From: DASXAI01 sp963728985
Lineage (GTDB): Bacteria; Actinomycetota; Acidimicrobiia; Acidimicrobiales; Ilumatobacteraceae
NCBI GenBank assembly: GCA_963728985.1
Contig: CAVSME010000009.1
Coordinates: 186,001-250,000, forward strand
DNA length: 64,000 nt
Reading direction: 5' to 3'
Numbering within the stretch: position 1 is the first letter of the stretch; the number at the start of each line of letters is the position of its first letter. Position numbers and translations under genes: made by a program. The notes beneath the pieces are model-generated. The model saw only the letters and a list, made by a program, of their open reading frames with translations. It did no database searches and had not been told where the DNA came from. Positions 34,821-43,169 of the stretch are shown one piece after another.

Positions 34821-36062
34821 CTAACGCCAGTCCTGGGGCAGCGGCTCGGTCGAGGTGACGCCGGCGGCGCGCAGCTCGGCGATGTCGTCGTCGGTGAGCC
34901 CGAGGTGAGTGCGCAGGATCTCGACGGTGTGCTCGCCATAAAGGGGCGCCGGCCGCTCGATCACCGCAGGGGTGGCCGACAGCCGCACGACCGGACCCGG
35001 GTAGGCGTGGGCGCCGACCTCGTCACGATCGATGATGCGGAAGAATTCGCGGACCCAGAGATGGTCGTCGGCGGCCAGCGTCGTCGAGCGCACGGCGACG
35101 GCGGCGGGGATGCCAGCGGCTTGGAGGGCCGACACCACGGCGGCGCCGTCCATCGTCGCCGTCCACGCGCTGAGGGCCTCGTCGATCCGGTCGCGGGCTC
35201 GCTCCCGGCCCGCCGTCGTGGCCAGCGTGGCGTCGGCGGCCAGATCGGCCCGGCCGGCCACGTCGCACAGGCGGCGCCACTCGCCGTCGTCGCGCACCGC
35301 GATCGCCACCAGCTGGCCGGCGGGCTGGCACGGGAACAGGCCATGGGGGCAGAGCCCAGGACGCTCGTTGCCGAGCCGCTGACCATCGGTGCCGGTGATC
35401 TGCGCCTGCACGAGCTCGCCGGCGATGAACGTGGTGAGCGTCTCGATCTGGCTGAGATCGATGTAGTCGCCCTCCCCCGTCTGCGTCCGCCGCTCGAGCG
35501 CGCCCAGGATGGCGAACGCCCCCATCGCCGCCACCATGGCATCGGTGACGGACGTACCGTTCAGGACCGGTGGTCCGCCGGGCTCGCCGTTCAGGTACGC
35601 CAGGCCCGACGCCTCCTCGGTGGGGAAGGCGAAGGCGGAGTAGTCGCGCCACGGTCCGGTCTGGCCGAAGCCGGCGAACGACGCGGCGATGATCGTCGGG
35701 TTCGCCTCGCGGAGCACGTCGTAGCCCAGACCGAGGTTGGCCATCACGCGGGCTGTGAAGTTCTCGACCACGACGTCGGCGTCTTCGACCAGGCGGAGGA
35801 ACAGGCGCCGCCCCTCGGTCGACGCCAGATCGAGCGAGATGCCGAACTTGCTCCGGTTCACCATGTTCCAGAACGGGTTGCGCTCGTACATGCGCTCGGC
35901 GGTCAGCCCGGCGCCGCCGCGCCAGCCATCGAGCCGCTGCGGCGCCTCGATCTTCAGCACCTCGGCGCCGAAGTCGCCGAGAACCATCGTCGCCTGCGGA
36001 CCGGCCTGCCAGGCCGTCAGGTCGAGCACCCTCACGCCGGCGAGGGCCAGTGCCGCGGTCAC
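34821..36062 (-). CDS. CaiB/BaiF CoA-transferase, catalytic Asp present; partner of the upstream Asp-less protein
   Basis: 413 residues. ALAGVRVLDLTAWQAGPQ opens the protein, and MVLGDFGAEVLKIEAPQRLD binds CoA. The aspartate is D174 in SVTDAMVAAMGAFAILGAL. GTG start overlaps the stop of the preceding CoA-transferase gene (GTGA), so the two are translated together in near-equal amounts. The partner has lost its nucleophile, hence this subunit probably carries catalysis in a heterodimer. The C-terminal GEHTVEILRTHLGLTDDDI is typical of the family. Confidence 0.9.
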   Translation of the reverse strand: MTAALALAGVRVLDLTAWQAGPQATMVLGDFGAEVLKIEAPQRLDGWRGGAGLTAERMYERNPFWNMVNRSKFGISLDLASTEGRRLFLRLVEDADVVVENFTARVMANLGLGYDVLREANPTIIAASFAGFGQTGPWRDYSAFAFPTEEASGLAYLNGEPGGPPVLNGTSVTDAMVAAMGAFAILGALERRTQTGEGDYIDLSQIETLTTFIAGELVQAQITGTDGQRLGNERPGLCPHGLFPCQPAGQLVAIAVRDDGEWRRLCDVAGRADLAADATLATTAGRERARDRIDEALSAWTATMDGAAVVSALQAAGIPAAVAVRSTTLAADDHLWVREFFRIIDRDEVGAHAYPGPVVRLSATPAVIERPAPLYGEHTVEILRTHLGLTDDDIAELRAAGVTSTEPLPQDWR

Positions 36063-37189
36063 GCGCTGGCCTCGGCGATGAGCGCCAGCACGTCGTCGGT
36101 GTCGTCGCCGGCCCGGGGCGCGGCACGGAAGGCGGCGAACGCACCTGAGGCGAGGCGGAACGGGGTGCCCGGCAGCCGCAGCGGGCCGCGCTCGTCATCG
36201 GTGTCGTCCACCCAGTAGCCACGCGCCTCGTACTGCGGTGACGCCAGCACCTCGGTGGGCGACGCCACGATCGTGATGGGCACCCGCATGCGCTGCGCCC
36301 GGTGGAACGTCTCGTGGGCGGGCTGGCCGGCGATCCACTCGGCGACGATGACGTCGATCTCGGCGGCGACCTCCGGATCGGCCCGTTCGACACCAGTGCG
36401 GTAGCGGGGATGATCGGCGAGGTCGTCGCGGCCCATGAGCCGGCAGAGGCCGGTCCAGTGGGCCTGCGTCAGGATGCTCACACCGAGGTAGGAGTCGGCG
36501 CAGGGATAGATGGCGAACGGGAACTCGTCGCCCAGGCGGGGCAGGTCGATGCCAGAGAAGCTGAAGAAGACGGTCGGTGCCGGCAGCAGGTGCACGAGCG
36601 CTTCGTTCACGCTCACCTCCACCAGTTGCCCTTCACCGGTCCGGCGCCGAGCAGCGAGCGCCAGCAGCACGCCGTCCGCGCCGAACGTGCCGACGCCGTA
36701 GCGGTGGCACTGCGAGCCGGGCATCAGTGGCCGGCCGCCGTGCGGTCCGTAGGCCAGCCAGCCCGCCGCCGCCAGCTCGGTCAGCTCGGTCGACTGCCAT
36801 GCCGCGCGGGGGCCGTCGAGACCGAACGGCGAGAAAGCGGCGAGGACGAGGCGCCGATTGGCCGCCAGCAGCGCGTCGTATCGCTCGCGGACGGCAGGGG
36901 GAGCACCGAGGACGCCGTCGTCCAGCAGCACGTCGGCGCGGGCGGCGAGCCGGTGCAGGAGTGCCGCGCCCTGGTCGGTGGTGACGTCGAGATCGACCGA
37001 CCGCTTCTGCGCGTGGAGGAACCGGTCGACGCCGGAACCGGCCGCCCGCGCTTCGTCCGGGTGGGCCGCGCACTCGATCTTGACGACATCGGCGCCGAGC
37101 ATGGCCAGCAGGCGGCCGCAGTACGCACCGGACAGCCCGGTCGTCAGCTCGAGCACGGTCAGGCCGTCCAACGCCGGTGCTGCGGTCAT
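36059..37189 (-). CDS. CaiB/BaiF CoA-transferase-like protein lacking catalytic Asp
   Basis: 376 residues. ALDGLTVLELTTGLSGAY opens it, and LLAMLGADVVKIECAAHPDE is intact. At the nucleophile position the sequence is CHRYGVGTFGADGVLLALAA, with R163 in place of Asp. ATG 37189 is chosen by homology; TATGGT lies nine bases upstream. Translationally coupled to the Asp-containing subunit that follows. Family III enzymes are interlocked dimers, so a mixed dimer with one active site type is the likely form. Confidence 0.88.
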   Translation of the reverse strand: MTAAPALDGLTVLELTTGLSGAYCGRLLAMLGADVVKIECAAHPDEARAAGSGVDRFLHAQKRSVDLDVTTDQGAALLHRLAARADVLLDDGVLGAPPAVRERYDALLAANRRLVLAAFSPFGLDGPRAAWQSTELTELAAAGWLAYGPHGGRPLMPGSQCHRYGVGTFGADGVLLALAARRRTGEGQLVEVSVNEALVHLLPAPTVFFSFSGIDLPRLGDEFPFAIYPCADSYLGVSILTQAHWTGLCRLMGRDDLADHPRYRTGVERADPEVAAEIDVIVAEWIAGQPAHETFHRAQRMRVPITIVASPTEVLASPQYEARGYWVDDTDDERGPLRLPGTPFRLASGAFAAFRAAPRAGDDTDDVLALIAEASA

Positions 37190-37211
37190 CGGCCGGTCAC
37201 CATAGTGAGTG

Positions 37212-38081
37212 TCACTGGCGGGGTTCGATGCCGAACGAGCGGCCTCCGGCGACCGCTTCTGCCACCTGGTCGAGGCGGGCGTACGTGAGGTCGAGCTCGG
37301 CGATCTCGTCGAGCCAGCGCTCCAGGGCCACAAGTCGGTGGCCGCGTCCGATGACCTGCGGGTGGAACACCACCGTGCACACGCCGCTGGTCACGTTCTT
37401 CGTCATCCACTCCAGGTCGCCGGTGAAGTTGTCGAACATCTCGATGGGCCGCCGCAGCCCGGGCATCAGCATGCGCCGGAAGGTCACGAACTCCAGATAG
37501 ACGTAGTCGTCGAGCGTCCAGCTCCACGGGAGCTCGACGAGCGAGGTCGCCTCACCCCACTGCGCCGGCCCGTCGTCGGGGAACTGGTCGCCCCGCCGCA
37601 GCGGGTAGGGCTGGTAGTCGTGCCCCATGAGTGACGAGTCGTAGGTGAGGCCGTGCTCGATCAGCAGGTCGATGGTCTGGACGGTGAGCTCACCGGAGGG
37701 CGCCCGGTAGCCGGCCGGCGGGGCACCGCACAGCCGGTCGGCGAGCTCGAACGACCTCGCCATCGCCCACCGCTCCCGCTCGGGCGTCACCGTCGGGTTG
37801 AACTCGTGGGCGTAGCCGTGGAGGGCCACCTCGCTCCCGGCGTCCACGATCATCCGGCAGGCATCGGGATAGGTCTCCAGCGTGTGACCGGGGATGAAGA
37901 ACGTTGCGGTGATGCCGCGGCGAGCGAGCAGGCGCAGGATGCGCGGGACGGCCACCGCCCCGAACTCGCCGCGCGAGATCGGGGTCGGGGTCGTCATGCC
38001 GCGCTGCATCCACAGCGAGGGCCCGTCGAAGTCGAACGACAGGCACAGGTACCCGTTCGGGTTCTGCGCCAGCTCCGCCAC
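37212..38081 (-). CDS. Polysaccharide deacetylase (NodB-like) family protein
   Basis: 289 residues. The NodB metal motif appears as LSFDFDGPSLW with acidic residues and later ALHGYAHEFN (HxxxH). PPAGYRAPSGELTV carries the catalytic-base arginine region. The family deacetylates N-acetyl groups on glycans, but many cytoplasmic members act on small amides or are puuE-like. No signal peptide is seen, and the upstream gene is an amidohydrolase, so a cytoplasmic amide or imide hydrolase is plausible. GTG start, 9 bases after the amidohydrolase stop. Confidence 0.87.
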   Translation of the reverse strand: MAELAQNPNGYLCLSFDFDGPSLWMQRGMTTPTPISRGEFGAVAVPRILRLLARRGITATFFIPGHTLETYPDACRMIVDAGSEVALHGYAHEFNPTVTPERERWAMARSFELADRLCGAPPAGYRAPSGELTVQTIDLLIEHGLTYDSSLMGHDYQPYPLRRGDQFPDDGPAQWGEATSLVELPWSWTLDDYVYLEFVTFRRMLMPGLRRPIEMFDNFTGDLEWMTKNVTSGVCTVVFHPQVIGRGHRLVALERWLDEIAELDLTYARLDQVAEAVAGGRSFGIEPRQ

Positions 38082-38090
38082 GGGCGCCCG

Positions 38091-39812
38091 CTAGCTGATG
38101 GCGGTGCCGGCCGTGTCCTGCCCGGAGCGCATGACCCGGCCCGGGCGAGCACCGGTCAGGCGGCCGTGGTCGACGATCTCGGTGCCGTTCACCAGCACGT
38201 GATCGATGCCCTCGGCTTCGCCGTACAGCCGCCACGAACCGCCGGGGAGGTCGTGGCGGATCTCGATCGGCTTGGCCGCCACCGTGGTCGGGTCGACGAC
38301 GACGACGTCGGCGTGGTAGCCGGTGGCCAGCCGGCCCCGGTCCTTCAGCCCGTAGAGCTGCGCCGGCGCATCGGTGATGTAGCTGATCGCCTCTTCGAAC
38401 GGGAGCAATTTCATCTCGCGGCACGCCTTGCCGAGCATGGCCGTGGTGGCGTTGAACGTCGCCAGCAGATCGAGGTGGGCGCCGGCGTCGGTGCCGCCGA
38501 CCAGGGTGCGCTCGTCCCGCCAGACCTCGACGCGCTTCTGCCACGTCGGCTCGTCATCGCCGATGACGGGTTGGTACAGCCCGGTGCGGAGATCGTCAGC
38601 CAGTGCGATGTCGCACATCACGTCGAACGTCTCGCGCCCCTCGTCCTCGGCGATCTCGCCGATCGACCGGCCCTGGTACTGGAGGTTGCTCTCGGCGAAC
38701 ACCTCGCCCACGGTGAGCTTGTGCCACTTCGCGATGCCGCGCATCGGGCTCGGGCCTTCGGCCAACTCCTTCAGCTCCTGGCGCTGCGACGGGTCGGCGA
38801 GCAACGCCATCTTCTCGTCGACCGGCAGGGCCATCGGCTTGGCCCACCCGTTCAGCATGTCGAACACGAAGCCGCTCTCCAGCGACATCCGCGACTGCAC
38901 GGCACACGGCACGGTGAGGGCCAGCACCCGCCCGCCCCGCTCCTGGGCGAAGTTGGACGCCCCGAGCCTGGCTTCCATGTTCTCCATCTGCCGGGGGCTG
39001 AGGTTGACGGCGATGAGGTTCCAGTTCAGCGGGCGATTGGCGGCGACCGACATGTCCGTCATGAGCTGGTAGTGCGACTCGTCGAAGCGTCCGACGGTGG
39101 GGATGAACTCCAGGTTCGTGCCCTCGTAGTCCCGCACGACCCGGCTCAGATGCACGAGCTCGTCGGGTGTGGCGTGGCGGGACGGCACGGGGTCGCCGTT
39201 GGCGTCGTTGTGGCTGATGGCCCACGACGACGTGAAGCCGAACGCTCCCGCCTCGAGGCTCTCACGCAGCAACCGCTCCATCTCGGCCAGATCCGCGTCG
39301 TTGGCCTTCTCGCCGACGGACCGCTCGTCCATGGCCAGGCGGCGCAGCGCGCAGTGGCCGACCATGAACCCGGCGTTGACGGCGAGCGTGCCGTCCATAC
39401 AGCCGAGCCATTCACCGAAGCTCTGCCACGAGCCCCATGGCACGCCCTGCTGGAGCGAGCCGAGCGGCATGCCTTCGACGCGCGCCAACATGCGCATGAG
39501 GTAATCGCCGTGCTTGTCCCTCATCGGCGCGATGGTGAAGCCGCAGTTGCCACCGATCACCGTGGTGATGCCGTGCAGTGGTGACGGCGTGAGGTCACCA
39601 TCCCAGAACGCCTGCGCGTCGTAGTGCGTGTGCACGTCGATGAAACCAGGCGTGACGAGCTTGCCGGTGGCGTCGATGGTGCGCGTCGCATCATCGGTGA
39701 TCTCGCCGGCGATGAGCTCGATGCGGCCGGCCTTGATGCCGACATCGGCGCGGAACCCGCTGCGGCCGGTGCCATCCACCACGGTCCCGCCGCTGATCAC
39801 GACGTCCAACAT
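38091..39812 (-). CDS. Amidohydrolase, D-aminoacylase (N-acyl-D-amino-acid deacylase) family
   Basis: 573 residues. MLDVVISGGTVVDGTGRSGF and GFIDVHTHYDAQAFWDG give the metal-binding HxH of the amidohydrolase superfamily. GNCGFTIAPMR and GTDAGAHLDLLATF are typical of D-aminoacylase-type members. It would remove an acyl or amide group, possibly feeding the acid to the CoA-transferases downstream. GGGGGGT precedes the ATG by four bases. It is the first gene of a long minus-strand run reaching 30071, although internal promoters are likely. Confidence 0.88.
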   Translation of the reverse strand: MLDVVISGGTVVDGTGRSGFRADVGIKAGRIELIAGEITDDATRTIDATGKLVTPGFIDVHTHYDAQAFWDGDLTPSPLHGITTVIGGNCGFTIAPMRDKHGDYLMRMLARVEGMPLGSLQQGVPWGSWQSFGEWLGCMDGTLAVNAGFMVGHCALRRLAMDERSVGEKANDADLAEMERLLRESLEAGAFGFTSSWAISHNDANGDPVPSRHATPDELVHLSRVVRDYEGTNLEFIPTVGRFDESHYQLMTDMSVAANRPLNWNLIAVNLSPRQMENMEARLGASNFAQERGGRVLALTVPCAVQSRMSLESGFVFDMLNGWAKPMALPVDEKMALLADPSQRQELKELAEGPSPMRGIAKWHKLTVGEVFAESNLQYQGRSIGEIAEDEGRETFDVMCDIALADDLRTGLYQPVIGDDEPTWQKRVEVWRDERTLVGGTDAGAHLDLLATFNATTAMLGKACREMKLLPFEEAISYITDAPAQLYGLKDRGRLATGYHADVVVVDPTTVAAKPIEIRHDLPGGSWRLYGEAEGIDHVLVNGTEIVDHGRLTGARPGRVMRSGQDTAGTAIS

Positions 39813-39908
39813 GGCGACCCCCCGTCCTCTATGGAATTGGTAGCCAGATTACCGCGCCCCGCCCCGAGGGTGTCAGTCCGGGCACAGCCGGTTGGTACGT
39901 TGCCGTTC

Positions 39909-40802
39909 GTGGCCACGCTCGACTGGTACGGGTGCGCGACGTTCCGCCTGCGCACCGGCGGCTTGACCGTCTTCCTGGACGCCTACATCGACCGGGCCCC
40001 CGGCGCCGCCGGCACCGGCTTGACGGCCGACGACATCGACGAGTGCGACTGGATCGTGATCGGCCACGCCCACTTCGATCACCTCTACGGCGCGGAACGG
40101 ATCATGGCCCGCACCAACGCCACGCTGATCGGCAGCTACGAGTCCGTGCGGGTGATGGAGGCGGCCGGGGTGCCCGGCGACCGGATGATCTGCGTCGCCG
40201 GCGGCGAACGCGTCCGCCTGAGCGACGACGTCACGGTGTCCGTGCTGCCCAGCCAGCACAGCTGCGTCTGGTCCCACGCGCAGATGGGCCAGAGCGGCGA
40301 CGCCTGCCTCGGCGACCTCGGCGTGACGTGGCAGGAGCAGCAGGAACGGATGCGGGGGCTCCAGACGTACCTGCGCACGGCGCTGGCCCCGGAGGCGGTG
40401 GAGCACATGCGGGACTCCTTCGTCGGTCACAGCCCGCGTGGTGACGGCGGCGCGCTGCTCTACCTGTTCGAGACCCCCGATGGCTCGCTGCTCTATCAGG
40501 ACACGTCCGGGCACTGGACGGGGATCCTCGACGGTCTCCGCCCCGACGCCGCGATCCTCGCCGCCGCCGGGCGGGGGAACGTCGACGGCGAGCCGATCCA
40601 GGGCTCACTGGCCGACTTCGTCGGCCGCCAGGTCGGGGCGGTGCGGCCCGGCCGCCTGCTGCTCAGCCATCACGACAATTGGCTCCCGGGCTTCTCGGTT
40701 CCCACGGAGATGGAGCCCCTGCGCGCCGCGATCCGCGCCGCGTCGCCCGACACCGAGCTGCTGGAGCCGGGCTACCTCGAAGGGACCGACCTCTTCGGCT
40801 GA
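39909..40802 (+). CDS. MBL-fold metal-dependent hydrolase (UlaG-like)
   Basis: 297 residues. The metallo-beta-lactamase motif is H53-A-H55-F-D57-H58 in VIGHAHFDHLYGAE, after an N-terminal DWYGCATFRL strand typical of UlaG-type lactonases. A later histidine motif, LLLSHHDNWLPGF, likely completes the site. GTG 39909 is chosen from homology and from TACGTT (39896-39901) seven bases upstream; the frame is open further back but without similarity. The stop is five bases before the palindromic repeat. Confidence 0.86.
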   Translation: MATLDWYGCATFRLRTGGLTVFLDAYIDRAPGAAGTGLTADDIDECDWIVIGHAHFDHLYGAERIMARTNATLIGSYESVRVMEAAGVPGDRMICVAGGERVRLSDDVTVSVLPSQHSCVWSHAQMGQSGDACLGDLGVTWQEQQERMRGLQTYLRTALAPEAVEHMRDSFVGHSPRGDGGALLYLFETPDGSLLYQDTSGHWTGILDGLRPDAAILAAAGRGNVDGEPIQGSLADFVGRQVGAVRPGRLLLSHHDNWLPGFSVPTEMEPLRAAIRAASPDTELLEPGYLEGTDLFG

Positions 40803-40806
40803 CGTC

Positions 40807-40877
40807 TGACCAAAAGGCTTCTGGGCACCAGGATGCACCTGCCAGGTGCCGTCACATGCCCAGATCGGTTTTGGTCA
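40807..40877. repeat. Palindromic intergenic repeat, copy 2
   Basis: A 71 bp element. Its ends TGACCAAAA and TTTTGGTCA are exact inverted repeats, with inner TGGGCA/TGCCCA and a central perfect palindrome GCACCTGCCAGGTGC. It fills the gap between two convergent genes, and its last three bases form the stop codon of the SRPBCC gene. Relative to copy 1 at 8128-8197 it is inverted. It could act as a bidirectional terminator in this position. Confidence 0.78.
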
Positions 40878-41207
40878 CGAGCGGTCCCGCGATTCGCCGG
40901 CTTCGCTGATGGCGGCGAGCTGTGCGGTGACGGTGGCCCAGCCGTCGGCGAAGCCGAGCTGCTCGTGGTGCGCCCGCGACGAGGCGTCGACGTGCGGCCC
41001 GAACGTGACGCCGTCGTCGCTCATCGAGGTGACGAACGCGCCGCCGGGCACGACGTCCAGGCGCTCGACCCGGCAGCGCGTCGGAGCCGGCAGCCACCAG
41101 CGGGCGAGGTCGAGCGGATCGGTCCACGCCTGCCACACCCGCAGACGGGGGGCACGGATCACGCGGTCGAGCCGCAGATCGAGGTCCTGGTCGAGATCGA
41201 GCATCAT
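40875..41207 (-). CDS. SRPBCC (AHSA1-like) protein with internal deletion
   Basis: 110 residues, short for a family of about 150. The beginning is normal (VIRAPRLRVWQAWTDPLDLARWW, VPGGAFVTSMSDDGVTFGPHVDA) and the end is normal (HHEQLGFADGWATVTAQLAAI). About 40-45 residues between them, the central strands with the motif usually reading like LEVVPGERIVFT, are missing at a junction near 40981. The frame is kept. The protein probably cannot form the usual cavity. It is coupled by ATGA overlap to the ArsR gene and ends in the palindromic repeat. Confidence 0.75.
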   Translation of the reverse strand: MMLDLDQDLDLRLDRVIRAPRLRVWQAWTDPLDLARWWLPAPTRCRVERLDVVPGGAFVTSMSDDGVTFGPHVDASSRAHHEQLGFADGWATVTAQLAAISEAGESRDRS

Positions 41208-41539
41208 GGCGACTCGTCTGTTGCGGTGACGAACTGCTCGAGGCGATTGGTGCGGCCCTCCCAGATCGCCCGCTGCGCGGCAAGCCAGCCGTCGACGACG
41301 CCCAAGCGCTTGCGGTTGAGCGTGCACGTGCGCACTCGCCCGGCCTTTGCCGTCCGGATCAACCCGCAGCGCTCGAGCGTGTGCACGTGCTTCATGAACG
41401 ACGGCAACGTCATCGCCGCCGACTGAGCCAGCTCGCCCACGCTGGCCGGCCCGTGACCCAGCACGCCGACCACCGCCCGCCGGGTCGGGTCGGCGAGGGC
41501 GGCGAACACTTCGTCGAGCGGTGCCAAATACTGTGCCAC
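41204..41539 (-). CDS. ArsR-family transcriptional regulator
   Basis: 111 residues. LDEVFAALADPTRRAVVGVLGHG followed by SVGELAQSAAMTLPSFMKHVHTLERCGLI is a complete ArsR winged helix. No metal-binding cysteine cluster is seen. It belongs to the group commonly encoded with SRPBCC/AHSA1 proteins, as here. GTG 41539 is chosen by homology; it lies inside an AT-rich inverted repeat that is probably its own operator. Confidence 0.87.
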   Translation of the reverse strand: MAQYLAPLDEVFAALADPTRRAVVGVLGHGPASVGELAQSAAMTLPSFMKHVHTLERCGLIRTAKAGRVRTCTLNRKRLGVVDGWLAAQRAIWEGRTNRLEQFVTATDESP

Positions 41540-41552
41540 GAGGCTAAGTATT
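41527..41552. promoter_or_regulatory. Inverted repeat at the ArsR start, probable operator
   Basis: AATACT (41527-41532) and AGTATT (41547-41552) are perfect 6 bp arms around 14 bases. This AT-rich palindrome spans the start codon of the ArsR gene, a usual place for autorepression. It may also affect the divergent glycosylase gene 45 bases away. Confidence 0.5.
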
Positions 41553-41596
41553 GTCCCATCAGCACGAGGAGCGCAAGAGCGCGCAACGATGGACGC

Positions 41597-42238
41597 ATGA
41601 CCCGGACCTCCCTCGCCGGCGCCATCGCCGAGGTGGCCGAGCGCGATCCCGTCCTCGCCGCGCTCGTCGCCCAGGCCGGCCCGATCACGCACCGACCGCG
41701 CGACCCCGACGGCCACTTCGGCGCGCTCGTCCGCGCCATCACGTTCCAGCAACTGGCCGGCGCCGCCGCCCGCGCCATCCATCAGCGCGTCCGCGCCCTC
41801 GTCGATGGCCCCCTCACGCCGGAGGCGCTCGCAGTGGTGACCGACGAGGCGCTGCGCGCCGCCGGCCTCTCAGCGGCGAAGCTGGCGTCGCTGCGCGACC
41901 TCACCACCAAGGTGTTGGAAGGTGCCGTCGTGCTCGGCGGCTCGGCGCGCACATCCGACGACGAGATCGTCGCCGGCCTCACGACCGTGCGCGGCATCGG
42001 GCGGTGGACGGCCGAGATGTACCTGATGTTCGAGCAGCGGCGGATGGATGTCTGGCCGGTCGACGATCTGGGCGTGCGTCAGGGATACGCGCTGGCCTGG
42101 CGCATCGACCCCGCGCCGACAGCGAACGAGCTCGTGCCGATGGGCGAGCGGTTCCGCCCGTACCGCTCGATCGTGGCCCGCTACTGCTGGGAAGCGGTGG
42201 CGCTGTTCCGCCGCGGCACCGATCCCAGCCTGCGCTGA
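41597..42238 (+). CDS. DNA-3-methyladenine glycosylase II-like (HhH-GPD)
   Basis: 213 residues. ALVRAITFQQLAGAAARAIHQR opens the HhH-GPD fold, LTTVRGIGRWTAEMYLMF is the helix-hairpin-helix, and the catalytic aspartate lies in VWPVDDLGVRQGY (D156/D157). This excises alkylated bases such as 3-methyladenine. The protein lacks the N-terminal Ada/AlkA domain and has only the catalytic core. ATG 41597 has no clear ribosome site. Divergent from the ArsR gene. Confidence 0.9.
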   Translation: MTRTSLAGAIAEVAERDPVLAALVAQAGPITHRPRDPDGHFGALVRAITFQQLAGAAARAIHQRVRALVDGPLTPEALAVVTDEALRAAGLSAAKLASLRDLTTKVLEGAVVLGGSARTSDDEIVAGLTTVRGIGRWTAEMYLMFEQRRMDVWPVDDLGVRQGYALAWRIDPAPTANELVPMGERFRPYRSIVARYCWEAVALFRRGTDPSLR

Positions 42239-42242
42239 GGGC

Positions 42243-43130
42243 TCAGATGGCGTCGACGACGCCGAAACCGCCGTTGCGCTCCACCACGCGGAAGGCGTGC
42301 GGCGCCGAGAAGTGCGCCGGCAGGAGCACGGCGTTGCGCTCGATGCACTGCTCCAGCAGGGCGCGCCGGGTGGCGGCGGCACCGTCACCGTCGAGGCAGA
42401 AGCCGCTGTTCCAATCCGGCCGGTACACCTGCACGGCCGAATGCATGGAGTCGCCCGACAACAGGGCCTGCTCGCCGCCGGACTGGATCCAGCCCACGCA
42501 GTGACCGGGCGTGTGACCGGCAGCGACCACGAGGTGCAGCGCATCGTCGACCGCGCAGTCGCTGCCCTCCCACAGCTCGACGAGGTCGCGGTCGAAAATG
42601 GGCTTCACGCTGTCGTCGAAGACGTTGCCGTTGAACTCCAGGCCCGCCTGATCGGTGACCTCCGGGTTCCAGAACTCGAACTCGCGCTTGTTCACGAAGT
42701 AGCGGGCGTTCGGGAACGTGGGCACCCACTCCGTGCCGTCGAGCGTGGTGTTCCAACCGACGTGGTCGAGGTGCAGGTGCGTGCACACGACGGCGTCCAC
42801 CTCGTCGGGCTTCACGCCGCTGGCCACGAGGCGCTCGAGCCAGTCGGTGTCGAGCATCGACATCTCTGCAATGGCCCGTTGCTTGTGGTTGCCGTTGCAC
42901 GTATCGACCAGGATCGTCTTCTGCGGCGTCCGCACGACCCAGGTGTGCACGCTGGCCAGCGCCGCATCGGTCGACGGGTCGATGAACTGCGCGATCGTGT
43001 CCGGACCGTGATCGTCGCGAACGGCCGGGTCCCAGGCCGGGAGCAACATCGACGCCGGAAATGCCGGTCCGTACGCCTCCTCCATGCGCGTGATGGTGAC
43101 ATCACCGATCTGCACAGCCCCGTTGCCCAT
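42243..43130 (-). CDS. MBL-fold metallo-hydrolase (lactonase-like)
   Basis: 295 residues. The metal motif is VVCTHLHLDHVGWNT (HxHxDH), with a second histidine in VVAAGHTPGHCVGW and a final HFSAPH. This resembles AttM/AiiA-type lactonases and related organophosphate-like hydrolases. GGGGGGT precedes ATG 43130 by four bases. Located between the glycosylase (convergent, 4 bases apart) and the FAD monooxygenase on the same strand; it may act on a product of the latter. Confidence 0.87.
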   Translation of the reverse strand: MGNGAVQIGDVTITRMEEAYGPAFPASMLLPAWDPAVRDDHGPDTIAQFIDPSTDAALASVHTWVVRTPQKTILVDTCNGNHKQRAIAEMSMLDTDWLERLVASGVKPDEVDAVVCTHLHLDHVGWNTTLDGTEWVPTFPNARYFVNKREFEFWNPEVTDQAGLEFNGNVFDDSVKPIFDRDLVELWEGSDCAVDDALHLVVAAGHTPGHCVGWIQSGGEQALLSGDSMHSAVQVYRPDWNSGFCLDGDGAAATRRALLEQCIERNAVLLPAHFSAPHAFRVVERNGGFGVVDAI

Positions 43131-43169
43131 CGTGACCCCCCGGTCGCAGTTTGCCCCTCGTGCGGGAGC

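Noticed and set aside
37653..39584. 643-residue plus-strand frame opposite the amidohydrolase
   Set aside because: Antisense shadow of a gene with clear HxH and GTDAGAH motifs.
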